Source: Chondrilla cf. caribensis
Lineage: Eukaryota > Porifera > Demospongiae > Chondrillida > Chondrillidae
Length of the DNA: 64,000 nt
NCBI GenBank assembly: GCA_964020155.1
Contig: OZ026568.1
Span: 1,697,820-1,761,819 of the forward strand
Direction of reading: 5' to 3'
Position 1 is the stretch's first letter, and each line of letters begins with the position of its first letter. This document shows positions 33,758 to 45,000 of the stretch, piece by piece. The notes beneath the pieces are model-generated. The model was not told the origin of the DNA and searched no databases. It was given only the letters and a program-made list of their open reading frames with translations. A program made the position numbers and the translations under genes.

Positions 33758-36338
33758 ATGTCAGATACCAATGGTCCTAGTTCGAAAATTAAACTACCGA
33801 AGAAGGAATTAGAATTGAACGACTATGACAGCCCGAAGGGTAACGCCAAAAGTGACGAGAAAACCAAAGAGGGAGGTCGAGTTGGTCAAAAGAACACCAG
33901 TCAGGATCAGGAACCTGATCCTCATCCAACATCATGGCGTAGCTGGCGCTTCGCTCGAGTCTCTTATTCAATCATTGTAGTGAATTTACTCCTTATGAAC
34001 CTTGGAATCTCACTCACTTACTCTTCCCCCTTAATGGACCAAATGATAAGAGAAGCTAATTTCACTCCTTGGGTAGATGGATTAAGCAATTGCGTCCACC
34101 AAAGTTTAATCGGACCGTCTGTCTTGATAGGAAGCACCATAGGAGGACTCTTAAGCTCAATTTTGATCAATTTGTTAGGACTTGTGCTTTCCCTAATTCT
34201 TTCGTCAGTTCTTTTCGTGGCAGGTTGGACTATGATCGGAGTTTCCTGGTTCGTCGGATATTCACCAACTTCATTTAGGACACTCATCCTCACTGGGAGA
34301 TTTGTTACCGGACTGGCGTTTGGCTTGTTGTCCCCCTCCTGGGCTGTGAGTTATTCAAATATCACCCTAGCTGAACACTGATAGCTATAATGATATGTTG
34401 TGGTGTTACAAAAATGAAATTAATTAGATTCATTCATTCATTCCTCTATTGCCTCCCTCCTGGGCTGTGAGTTATTCAAATATGACCCTAGCTGAACACT
34501 GTTGGCCATAACAACATTATGTTTTGTTGTTATGGAAATAAAATTCATTAGATTCATTCATTCATTCCTTTATTGACCCCCTCCTGGGATGTGAGTTATT
34601 CATGACCTTGAACACTGTTAGCTGTAATGATATTATGTTACTTGTTATGAAAAAATAGATACCCACCGAAAACTGATGTATCGAGATCGCCGACAGAGAT
34701 ATTTTTTGCCTTTGCCTTGCTAGGGATGGCTTAGATGACATTTTGTCTCTTGCTTTTAACCTTGTATCCAAGGATTTGGTTCAGTTTGTTTTTTACTACA
34801 GTGTTCTTCTTCAATTTGAATATTGATCTGTCTCCCCCATCCTAAATCACTATATAGTGTATCACGTTTTAAATTTACGCTATTTGAGAGATAATCATAA
34901 TTTCTTAGAAAGCTCAAGGCCACAAGTGATGATGTCTCAAAACTGATTTCAGGTCTAATAACCACATTTGAAAGCAACACAATATTTTAATTATTATGAA
35001 TCTGAAAGCGATTATTTTCCAATTCAAAAAAAAGCAGTAAGTGTGGCTATTGTATGTGGCTTGGTTGCAGAATCAATCTGCAGCTATAGCTAAACAAATT
35101 ACACTTACATTAACATCAATTACCTTTTTGGTTCAATCTTGAAGTCGATAGGTGTTGCTTATTTAATAATTATATCAAATAATCTCCAAGAATTGCATGG
35201 CTTGAGGACTGTAACAACTATATAACAATTTACTACTTTGTTTTTTGCTCATTCCCTGTAGGTTTATATTGGTGAACTCTCCTCAACAAAGTACCGTGCT
35301 ACTCTGATGGCAATAGGTTATGTTGCGTATGCCATTGGAGTGATCATGTCTTATCTTTTTGGTGCTTTCTTCCCATATTGGGTCTGTGCATTTATCTATG
35401 GCGGGATCACTGCAGCTCTTATCCCATTAGTAGTTGGTGTGACTGAACCTCGCAACCGTAATATTGTCAAGAATGCTAAAAAAATGCTGACAAACTTAAA
35501 AATTCAAAAAGATGTACTTGTTCGAGAATTTACGCTTGGTCCTTTTTTCAGAAGAATTCTTATGGTAGAAGCAGTCTTTTTCAGCCATTCCTTCATGGGT
35601 TATGTGGCTCTGATACAATATGTGGGACCCATTCTCAATGTAGCAGGTGCCAGGAATTGGCATATACCACATGGGGTTTTGGTGGCACTGGCTGTTGGTG
35701 GTGGAGACATTATGGGCTCACTGTTGTCAATTCTTGCTTCTCTAAGACTTAACCATGTATTTTCCGCTTTTATAGGAGCCATTGGCGTATGCATTGGACA
35801 CCTAGGTATTGCCACATACTTTGTTATTGTTGATGGTTTGGGTCCCCATGAAGTCTTTCACGGGCAAGGCTACCTCAATGAATCTATTTCAACCATCTGT
35901 TTCTTTGAACCGGCAATCAGAGCTGATATTGGACAAAAGTATAGTCCCCTAGCATTGATATGCATTGCCATTGTCATGGTAATGTACGGTGCATTTTGGA
36001 TGATGCAGCCCTATGTCATATCTGTTGAACTCTTCAACAATGAGACAAGAGAACTTGGAGTGGGCATTGCAATGGCATCAGAGAGTATATTCTACATAGT
36101 TTTGTCTTTTGTGTTTCCCTGGCTAGAGGCCACCATAGGAATAGCACTATTATTCTTCATACTTGCCTTAATTGCTGTATTGACGGTCATCATGATTCCC
36201 ACCCTGGTCCCTGAGACTAAGGGGAAGGTAATGGGTGAACGAGGTGACACGTTCACTCCCAAGCAAAATTGGATAGAACTATTCCAACCAATTAAGGAAA
36301 ATGGCAAACGTGCTATGAAGAAACTACTATCACATTGA
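33758..36338 (+). CDS. SLC2-like (sugar) transporter 1
   Basis: Two exons, 33758-34345 and 35262-36338, join in phase 0 (donor GGGCT/GTGAGT, acceptor CCCTGTAG) to give 554 residues, 12 predicted membrane helices and the major-facilitator sugar-porter fold. Evidence: GRFVTGLAFGLLSPSWAVYIG then ELSSTKYR across the splice, matching the GR...(V)Y..E....KYRG region of the family. The segment TEPRNRNI stands in place of PESPR, and VPETKGK follows helix 12. A Lys-rich cytosolic N-terminus of about 65 residues precedes helix 1. The loop after helix 9 is extracellular with a possible glycosylation site (LNES). The conserved loop 2-3 motif (D..GRR) is missing: the place reads ILINLLGLVLS. The start is the ATG of MSDTNGPSSK in good context, and an in-frame GTG upstream is ignored. 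The substrate cannot be inferred. Confidence 0.92.
34331..34625 (+). repeat. Three tandem copies of the exon 1 end and splice donor
   Basis: A unit of about 121-124 bases, beginning with the last exon bases CCCTCCTGGGCT and the donor GTGAGTTATTC and ending in ATTCATTCATTCATTCCT, is repeated. Donors are at 34346, 34467 and 34591 (the third reads GGGAT/GTGAG). Transporter 2 has two copies (donors 39539 and 39660). Confidence 0.92.
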
Positions 36339-36497
36339 TATCTTTTTCATTATCACCATTAATTACTGCGCTCACTGCATATGCAATAGATCACATCATT
36401 ATTCCAATGTATGATGTTCTTATTAGACTATAGGTGGTGGTTGAAAGTAGTTTTGATATTATTATAATAATGTATACTTCTTTATTGTGATTATTAT

Positions 36498-36678
36498 ACA
36501 GTGGGACCTCTCTATTAAGGACACATTGGGATCTTAATTTTAGTCCTTATTACACAGGTTTCCTCAACTTAGAGGTCATTTGATACACTATAGTACTACA
36601 CTGGAACACATGCAGAATGGTGTCCTTATTATAGAGGTTTCCACATTTCAGAGGTTTGCAATAGAGAGGTTCCAGTGT
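36498..36678. mobile_element. Family-A miniature transposon at a duplication/deletion junction
   Basis: ACAGTGGGACCTCTCTATTA at the left, GAGAGGTTCCAGTGT at the right. On its left the sequence matches the 3' flank of transporter 2 up to about 41575. On its right it matches AGAT-2 intron sequence from about 42745. Confidence 0.88.
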
Positions 36679-37230
36679 ATAATATTATACTACAAATCCA
36701 CATAAGTCATAAAAAACAATTCAGCATGTTCAGTTTAGCTCATTCATGACACATGACAGAATAAATGTGTCACAACAAACTCACTGACCTGCGAAAGTGA
36801 CATTTGAACATGTGCTCAATGAACAATACAATATCACACTTGTCTATTCCCCATCTCCTTCAGTAGCTGGTCAGGTGCATCTACTAAATATTTTGATTTG
36901 GGGTTATCTTGCTATTGCCTTGCATGTGGAATATAATTATTATGGACACATGATAATATGTGAAGAAATGTTTAAAGTCATGCAGGAGACAAGGAAATGG
37001 TGACTGCATAAATAGTGGCAAAGGCACTAGACCAATGTTCATGGGGTATGCATGGAGACAGGACAAAGCTGATACTTGATCTGCCATTGTATTTTGTTAT
37101 TTCATTGTGACAGAGCAATTTACATTATTCTAGGTAAATTCAATACCAATACCCCCATTCCAAAGAGCCACTTGGATAGATCGAATATGGGTACACAGAA
37201 TACTCATCCTATATTGAAATACTCACAGTA
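36679..37230. pseudogene. Remnant of AGAT-2 intron sequence, orphaned in duplication unit 1
   Basis: Matches the AGAT-2 intron between exons 5 and 4 (42745-43560), including AACAATTCAGCATGTTCAGT, the CCATCTCCTTCA block and GGAGACAAGGAA. The two AGAT exons that lie beside it in unit 2 (42096-42706) are absent. The 36797-37003 open frame is not coding, because its counterpart at 43104 differs mostly at amino-acid-changing positions. Confidence 0.82.
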
Positions 37231-37259
37231 CTTAAAATTCATCCATATATAATATTTTA

Positions 37260-38950
37260 TTAATTTCTATTCAAACACACACTTGTGTGATCCTAATGTG
37301 TAGGTTCAGCATGATGCAGGACTAGGCTGATCATTAAAGTATTAATTTGCCTCTGATGCATGACCAACAGGATTTTGTTGATAACAATCCAATACAACCT
37401 CTCTGAGCTTTAACACTTGGGACTTGTTGAAATGTTTAGAGTAGTGAGATTTTGTAAAATATTGACAAACAGAAAATTAGTGCATGTCTACATTTGAGCT
37501 TTAATTTATACATTTCACCAATTGAGTCTACATATTATATTGACATTATCAACGTCACTTCATTTCCATAAAGTTGACAGCATGCATGTACACATAATAT
37601 CACTTCTGCTAAAATAACACACATGCATGGATACATAAAACAGAGGATGTTTCAATCTGTAGATCTTCTGCAGCTGTATTAAGATCTACGGATTGAAAAC
37701 GTCCTGTGTTTGTATTGAAATATTGGCCGCTGTGATTACGCTCAACAACTCTTCTTACTCATTAATACTGACACAGCAATGATCCCTTTTCATATCATGA
37801 ATAAATAAGCATACATACTATATACACTGGTAAACACAAACACATATTGAACATGCACCTACAGTCATACAACACTGAATATCCCATGGCTATACCCACA
37901 CATGCAAACACATACATGTAATAAAATAATTACGTATACAAAGACAAATACATTCTTTTATATTACATGGTCATATATTATGGACATGACTAAAAACGTA
38001 CACACATGCAAACATATTCAGGTAGTCACATGTAAACACAAGCACCAACAAACTCACACGAATTTATATACTCAGCAAACATATACAATCCTAACCTGCC
38101 ACCCTACAAAACATAAATATCCACTTGCACACTTCTTGGATACATATTATTATACATGCAACCTAACACATACAATCACAACTGTATGCACACACTCACA
38201 TACATGCACATACTATAAACATGTAGCATGCACACAAGCACAAACAGGGAGGGAGAACACAAAACCTTCCAAGAAGTACCTTAAACTCACTAAAGATGAC
38301 TATAACAAAGAATAACAAGTTGGAATGAGATTCAGGGCACATTTGTATACCCAACCTCATGTATTATAAACACCACGTTTTCACACTACAAAGTCACACA
38401 TCATACATAAGAAATCTGAATAAATGCATGTTCATTATATGCACTCACTGTAAGTCACAACCACTGAAGAAGGCAGTATAGTTATAATTAGCTGCCGATA
38501 CATTTTGTTTTATAACTATTGATTTGAATCTTCTGTATTGCTAGTTGAGAATCATCAATTAGCCTACAGGTACATTCTTCCCATCAGCATGACTGTATGA
38601 AGGTATTATAAAGGAGTATTGGGCATGTTGGGTTTCTTGATAAATTGGGTGTCAAATATACTAGGAGTGACTGTATTATCCCAATATTGATGAGTGATGG
38701 GTAAATAACTACTGTACAGTTACAGCTATTATTATAGTATATCATACACTTCAGTTATGTAGCTAATCATGACTTTGGAAACTAATGAATATACGTAGAC
38801 GGAACTCTAACTAGTATACCAGTCACCTGGGTGTGTGCCTGGTACAAGCAATCGAGTAATAGATACGATCGAGTACTAACCCCTAACCTTCAAGTCGGCA
38901 AACACAAAACGTTCAATACGTCAAAGGATTTAACAAGGTATCGTGTGGCA
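37260..38950 (+). repeat. Upstream part of duplication unit 2 with 5' flank of transporter 2
   Basis: Co-linear with 31990-33757, with small indels. It contains the second hairpin (37640-37709), a CA-rich stretch (37880-38230) whose long open frame is low-complexity and not coding, and the conserved proximal flank 38785-38950. Confidence 0.8.
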
Positions 38951-41413
38951 ATGTCAGATACCAATGGTCCTAATTCGAATATTATTTTACCGAAGAAGGA
39001 ATTAGAATTGAACGACTATGACAGCCCGAAGGGTAACGCCAAAAGTGACGAGAAAACCAAAGAGGGAGGTCGAGTTGGTCAAAAGAAGAACACCAGTCAT
39101 GATCAGGAACCTGATCCCCGTCCATCATGGCGTAGCTGGCGCTTCGCTCGAGTCTTTTATTCAATCATTGTAGTGAATTTACTCCTTATGAACCTTGGAA
39201 TCTCACTCACTTACTCTTCCCCCTTAATGGACCAAATGATAAGAGAAGCTAACTTCACTCCATGGGTAGATGGATTAGATAATTGTGTCCACCAAAGTTT
39301 AATCGGACCGTCTGTCTTGATAGGAGGCACAATAGGAGGACTCTCAGGCTCAATTTTGATCAATTTGTTAGGACTTGTCCTTTCCCTGGTTCTATCGTTA
39401 GTCCTTTTCGTGGCAGGTTGGACTATGATCGGAGTTTCCTGGTTCGTCGGATATTCACCAACTTCATTTAGGACACTCATCCTCACTGGGAGATTTGTTA
39501 CCGGACTGGCATTTGGCTTGTTGTCCCCCTCCTGGGCTGTGAGTTATTCAAATATCACCCTAGCTGAACACTGATAGCTATAATGATGTGTTGTGGTGTT
39601 ACAAAAATGAAATTAATTAGATTCATTCATTCATTCCTCTATTGCCTCCCTCCTGGGCTGTGAGTTATTCATGACCTTGAACACTGCTAGCTGTAATGAT
39701 ATGTTACTAGTTATGCAAAATAGACGTCCACCAAAACTGATGTATCAAGATCACCAATGGAGACATTTTTGGCTTTTGCCTTGCCAGGGACAGCTTAGAT
39801 GACATGTCGTCTTTTGCTTTTAACCTTGTGTCCGAGGTTTTGGTTCAGTATGTTTTATACTACATCGTTGTTCTTCGATTTGAATATTGATGTGTGTGAT
39901 CCCAAATCAGTATATAGTGTATCACATGTACTTTTAAATTACGCACTATTTGAGAGTTATCATAAATTTGAGAAAAGTCATGCTCAAGGCTACAAGTGAT
40001 GATTCCTCAAATCTCACTTCAGGTCTAATGACCAAGGTTAGAATGAAAGCAACACAATATTTTAATTATTTTAAATCTGAAAGTAATTATTTCCCAATGC
40101 AGAAAAAACAGTAAGTGTGGTACGTGGTTTGGTTGCAAAATCTATCGGCAGTTATAGCTGAGCAAATTACAGTTACATTAACATCAATTACCTCTTTGAT
40201 TCAATTTTTGAGTTGATAGATGTTGCTTATTTAATAAAATTTAATATATAATATAATCTCCAAGAATTGCATGGCTTAATGACCATAACAATTATTATAA
40301 CAATTTGCAACTTTGCTTTCTGCTCATTCCCTGTAGGTTTATGTTGGTGAACTGTCCTCAACAAAGTACCGTGTTACTCTATTGGCAATAGGTTATGTTG
40401 CGTATGCCATTGGAACGACCATGACATATCTTTTTGGTGCTTTCTTCCCATATTGGGTCTGTGCATTTATCTATGGTGGGATTACTGCAGCTCTTATCTC
40501 ATTAGTTATCTGTGTTACTGAACCTCGCAACCGTAATATTGTCAAGAATGCTAAAAAAATGCTGACAAACTTAAAAATTCAAAAAGATGTACTTGTTCGA
40601 GAATTTACGGTTGGTCCTTTTTTCAGAAGAATTCTTATGGTAGAAGCAGTCTTTTTCAGCCATTCCTTCATGGGTTACGTGGCTCTGCTACAATACGTGG
40701 GACCCATTCTCAATGTAGCAGGTGCCAGGAATTGGCATATACCACATGGGGTTTTAGTGGCACTGGCTGTTGGTGGTGGAGATATTATGGGCTCACTGTT
40801 GTCAATTCTTACTTCTCTAAGACTTAAACATGTATTTTCCGCTTTTATAGGAGCCATTGGCGTATGCATTGGACACCTAGGTATTGCTACATACTTTTTT
40901 ATTGTTGATGGTTTCGGTCCCCATGAAGTCTTTCACGAACAAGGCTACGTCAATGAATCCATTTCAAGCATCTGTTTCTTTGAACCGGCAATCAGAGCTG
41001 ATATTGGACTAAAGTATAGTCCCCTAGCATTGATATGCATTGCCATTGTCATAGTAATGTATGGTGCATTTTGGATGAATCAGCCCTACGTCATATCTGT
41101 TGAACTCTTCAACAATGAGACAAGAGAACTTGGAGTGGGCATTGCAATGGCATCAGAGAGTATATTCTACTTACTTTTGTCTTTTTTGTTTCCCTGGCTA
41201 GAGGCCACCATAGGAATAGCACTATTATTCTTTCTACTTGCCTTAATTGCTGCATTGACAGCCATCATGATTCCCACTCTGGTCCCCGAGACTAAGGGGA
41301 AGGTAATGGGTGAACGAGGTGACACGTTCACTCCAAAGCAAAATTGGATAGAATTATTCCAACCAATTAAGGAAATTGGCAAACGTGCTATGAAGAAACT
41401 ACTATCACAGTGA
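38951..41413 (+). CDS. SLC2-like (sugar) transporter 2
   Basis: Exons 38951-39538 and 40337-41413 have exactly the lengths of transporter 1 (588 and 1077 bases), giving 554 residues. Almost all differences are single residues: MSDTNGPNSNIILPKK versus SSKIKLPKK, GTIGGLSGSILIN versus STIGGLLSSILIN, YRVTLLAIGYVAYAIGTTMT, and FIVDGFGPHEVFHEQ. The hallmarks GRFVTGLAFG, VYVGELSSTKYR, TEPRNRNI and VPETKGK are kept, and like copy 1 it lacks the loop 2-3 D..GRR motif. Transporter 1 reads ATLMAIGY where this copy has VTLLAIGY, so the internal Met is lost, but the true start in exon 1 is unaffected. Both copies look functional and were duplicated in tandem. Confidence 0.92.
39525..39690 (+). repeat. Two tandem copies of the exon 1 donor region, transporter 2
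   Basis: Donors at 39539 and 39660 lie in 121-base units like those of transporter 1. Comparison suggests that the middle unit of a three-unit array was lost here, because the second unit continues with the tail (ATGACCTTGAACACTG) of unit three in copy 1. Confidence 0.9.
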
Positions 41414-42095
41414 TATCTTTTTCATTATCACAATTAATTACTGCACTCACTACGTATGCAATAGATCACATTATTATTCCAATGTATGATGTTCTTATTA
41501 GACTAGGTGGTGGTTGAAAGTAGTAACTGTTTTGATATTATTATAATAATGTATATTATACTACTTTATTGTGATTCTATGGGTCACGTACAAACTGTAT
41601 GCATTATCACTGCATGTATTAAAATTATTATGATAGTTATTATTAAGAATTAAAGTGAATTCGCTTAAGTAATTGAAATAATGCATATTATAAACTAGGT
41701 ATATATACATTGCTGGTAAAATGGATGCAAGGACCACTTGGCACTCTGAATTTAAATCTGTCGTTGAGGAATAAAATTTAATTAATTTATAATACTTGAT
41801 AAGCCACTTTTCCATATTACGCGACATAATCAGCTAGATTGTTTACAGCAAAAATTTTGAATGATTCATTTTCAGCACTGCTAAATAAAATAAATAAATC
41901 CCTCAAATACTTCAAATCAGATTAATTTTAAAAATTATACTAAACATAAATGAAATAACATGCTTAATATTTTAATAATTAAATTTAATGTTATTAGTAA
42001 TCAAATTCTTGTACTATCCTTTAAGATTTAATCTAATACCATAATTGCTGTTCTCGAACTGTAGCCTAGTAATGCTTGCAATTATGACCTATATC
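41414..42095. other. Convergent intergenic region between transporter 2 and AGAT-2
   Basis: AT-rich 3' flanks. 41414-41575 repeats the 3' flank of transporter 1 (36339-36490) and 41580-41770 repeats that of the pseudogene (4800-4990). No RNA gene or terminator structure was recognised. Confidence 0.5.
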
Positions 42096-45000
42096 CTATA
42101 GGCTAAGCTTTCCATCAAAATGTGCTTCAAGGCTCCCACGGCGACGAATGTCACATGTCATACAGTGAATTCCCCCACCCAGGTGGTTTACATGCCTGAT
42201 ATTGACTGGAATGGGGGTTATGCCAAGGTCCTCAAACATCTTGATGATAGAAGCCTGATCTGCTTGTACAAGAACACGTTTCTCATCCAACATCACCACA
42301 TTCATATTTAGCCAAATATCAGGCACAGGGGCAGGATCTGAAAGCAAGGTTCACAGAATCATTGTCAGAATACCAAATATATATCTAAGGTAATGACAAT
42401 TCTATTTACCTAAGGTAGAACTAGAATTTGTAAACTGACTAAATCACTAAGTGCAGAACAACACATAATTTTGTTATCATTACCTATAACAGGTGGAGCA
42501 AAGACAACTCTCCATCCTGCTTTTTTAATCTTCTCTATCTCATTGCAAGGTCTTGTTGGATTACTGATGACAAGTCCAGGTCCAATGATGTTGAATGTAG
42601 TATCGATATGCAAGGCGTTGTGGTCTTCGAAAGAGAGGGTATGAAGACGAATCCCCTTAGCTGCCAAGTGACGTTTCATCCACTCAATGCCCAAATAGTT
42701 AGTCACCTATAGGGTGGTATATTAATATGCGTGTGAGCAGTATAATATCATACTACAAATCCACATACATAAGTCATTAAAAAAACAATTCAGCATGTTC
42801 AGTTTAGCTCATTCATGACACATGACAGAAAAATTTTGTCATGTGTCACAACAAACTCACTGCAAGACCTGCGACAGTGACATTTGAACATGTGCTCAAT
42901 GAACACTATAATATAGGCAGAGGAATGGTGTGGCAAGTGGGGGGGGGGAGCTAAAGGCCTTGGTGCTGAACTCATGATTGATATTGCAATTGTGTCAATG
43001 CATGCAATACTCTACATAGACATTCTTAGCCCCACCTTTGTGATGAGTGGGGGGGGGGGCATGGGTCCCCTGCCCAGGTTCCGCTGCCTATACTATAATA
43101 TCACACTTGTCTATACACCATCTCCTTCATTAGCTGGTCTGGTGCATCTACTAAATATTTTGATTTGGGGTGGTCTTGCTATTGCCTTGCATGTGGAATA
43201 TATTCCTCACATTATGGACATGTGATATGTGCATGAAGCAAAGTATTCTTAGCCTGGGCCATCTTCTAAGGGTCTGTACTTACAGTCAACTAGTACGTAA
43301 GCAGGTACAGGTCATGCAGGAGACAAGGAAGTGGTTACTATGACATCTAAATAGTGGCAAAGGCACCAGACCATTGGGGCACCATGGGGTATGGAGACAA
43401 GACAAAGCGGATACTTGATCTGCCATTTTATTTTGTTATTTGATTGTGACAGAGCAATTTACATTAATTCAGGTTACCTCAATACCAATACCCTCATTCC
43501 AAAGCGCTCTCTGGAAAGATTGAATATAGGTACACATAATACTCATTCCAATACTCACTATAATGCTTGATAATGGCATGGGACAAGTGGTCATGTGTAA
43601 ACATTACGGAATGAACTATGAAAGGAAATGATTTTTCCATGATACTGCCAATGGGTTTGGGTAGAACATTTCTCACAACATGTCTGTATACTATAAGGCT
43701 GTAGTTATATTCCGGACACATAGGGTATTTAATATATTTCACTGTGGAATTTTATCTTTACACTCCAAATAAGAGGTTGTATTGTCTGTTGTTGAGGTTA
43801 ACACACTGCTATTGACTCTCAATGTCCCCTTGCTCTATCTACTTGATAGAGTATAGTGAAGTATTGGCTACGGCACACAATAGTAAAATATTTTAAAACC
43901 TGCAATGTACACTGAACATACAATCTTACGTACATGACTTCTCCGTACAAAGATATCTCTACCAGCCCGTATGAAGTCAGCAGCCTCAAAACAGATTTCT
44001 TTTTCTGTGGTAATGAACTTCCCTTGTCTTGCTAATTTCTTGCGTTCGTCAATATCATAAATCGGATAATCCTGTAATTATCATAAATAATAATATACGT
44101 ATATATCATAAGTAAAATATGCACAGCTAGTGGATGATTTATAAATGAAAGTGATACAACAATGTTAACACATTATAAACGTCAGGCATCACCTGCAATG
44201 TTTGAACATTGATTGATATTTTCTTACTAGGACACAATGATTATTATTAGTAAGAAAGAAAATAAACAAAATGAATGAATCAATGAATAGGTGTACTGTA
44301 GAGGTCCAAGCCTACATTCATTACCATCATTTTAGGATATAATAAGATTGTTACAGTACTAAGAAAATGGTGAAATACCACTGGACAGTTCTGTGTGAGT
44401 TTGATTTAGTAGCGAAAAATGTGCCAAATGGAGAAGCTCTCGAAGTAGTGTTATTTCTAAACAACTAATAATAAGTAATAAATAAGACATAAACCCTTTG
44501 ATCAGGTAATTTTTGAACAAAATAGCAAAAATTCCTTCAAATAATTTTGCTGCTCCATGGAATGCAACCTACGGTACTAATTACCAAGCGTTAACGAGGT
44601 AATTGTTTCCGTTCGTTAGGGGATTCCGATCGAGGTCACCCACGTTTTAATTGGTCGAAGGTGTCTCAATGAAATTTTTGTAATGAATTTACTCCAATAT
44701 GTCAAATTTGTGTCACGCGCAGCAAACGTCTGCGAGGTCAGAGAGGTGATTGGTGCCACACGTCAAATAGGGGCAACGGTGAGGCATCGGACTGAGGCTA
44801 TCATTCAAGTCTAGCCCACTTACTCGCTATGTCACGACGGCTGAAAGTTTTTCCTTCATCGAGTGCACCTGGATCCGGATTTTGCCTTGAGACAACATTC
44901 TTTGGCTTCGCATCACAAGAAAAATGTCTTTCAATTTTCCTGTGGAACAGATTTTCCGATTAATATTCTGTAAAGTCGGCGATTCGTAGTCTATGTTGGG

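Noticed and set aside
36797..37003. 68-codon plus-strand frame NITLVYSPSPSVAGQVHLL
   Set aside because: The paralogous copy at 43104-43225 differs mostly at non-synonymous positions and lies in an AGAT-2 intron; duplicated noncoding DNA.
37902..38315. 137-codon plus-strand frame rich in Thr/His/Lys
   Set aside because: Low-complexity CA-rich DNA in the transporter 5' flank; the equivalent stretch in unit 1 has no such frame.
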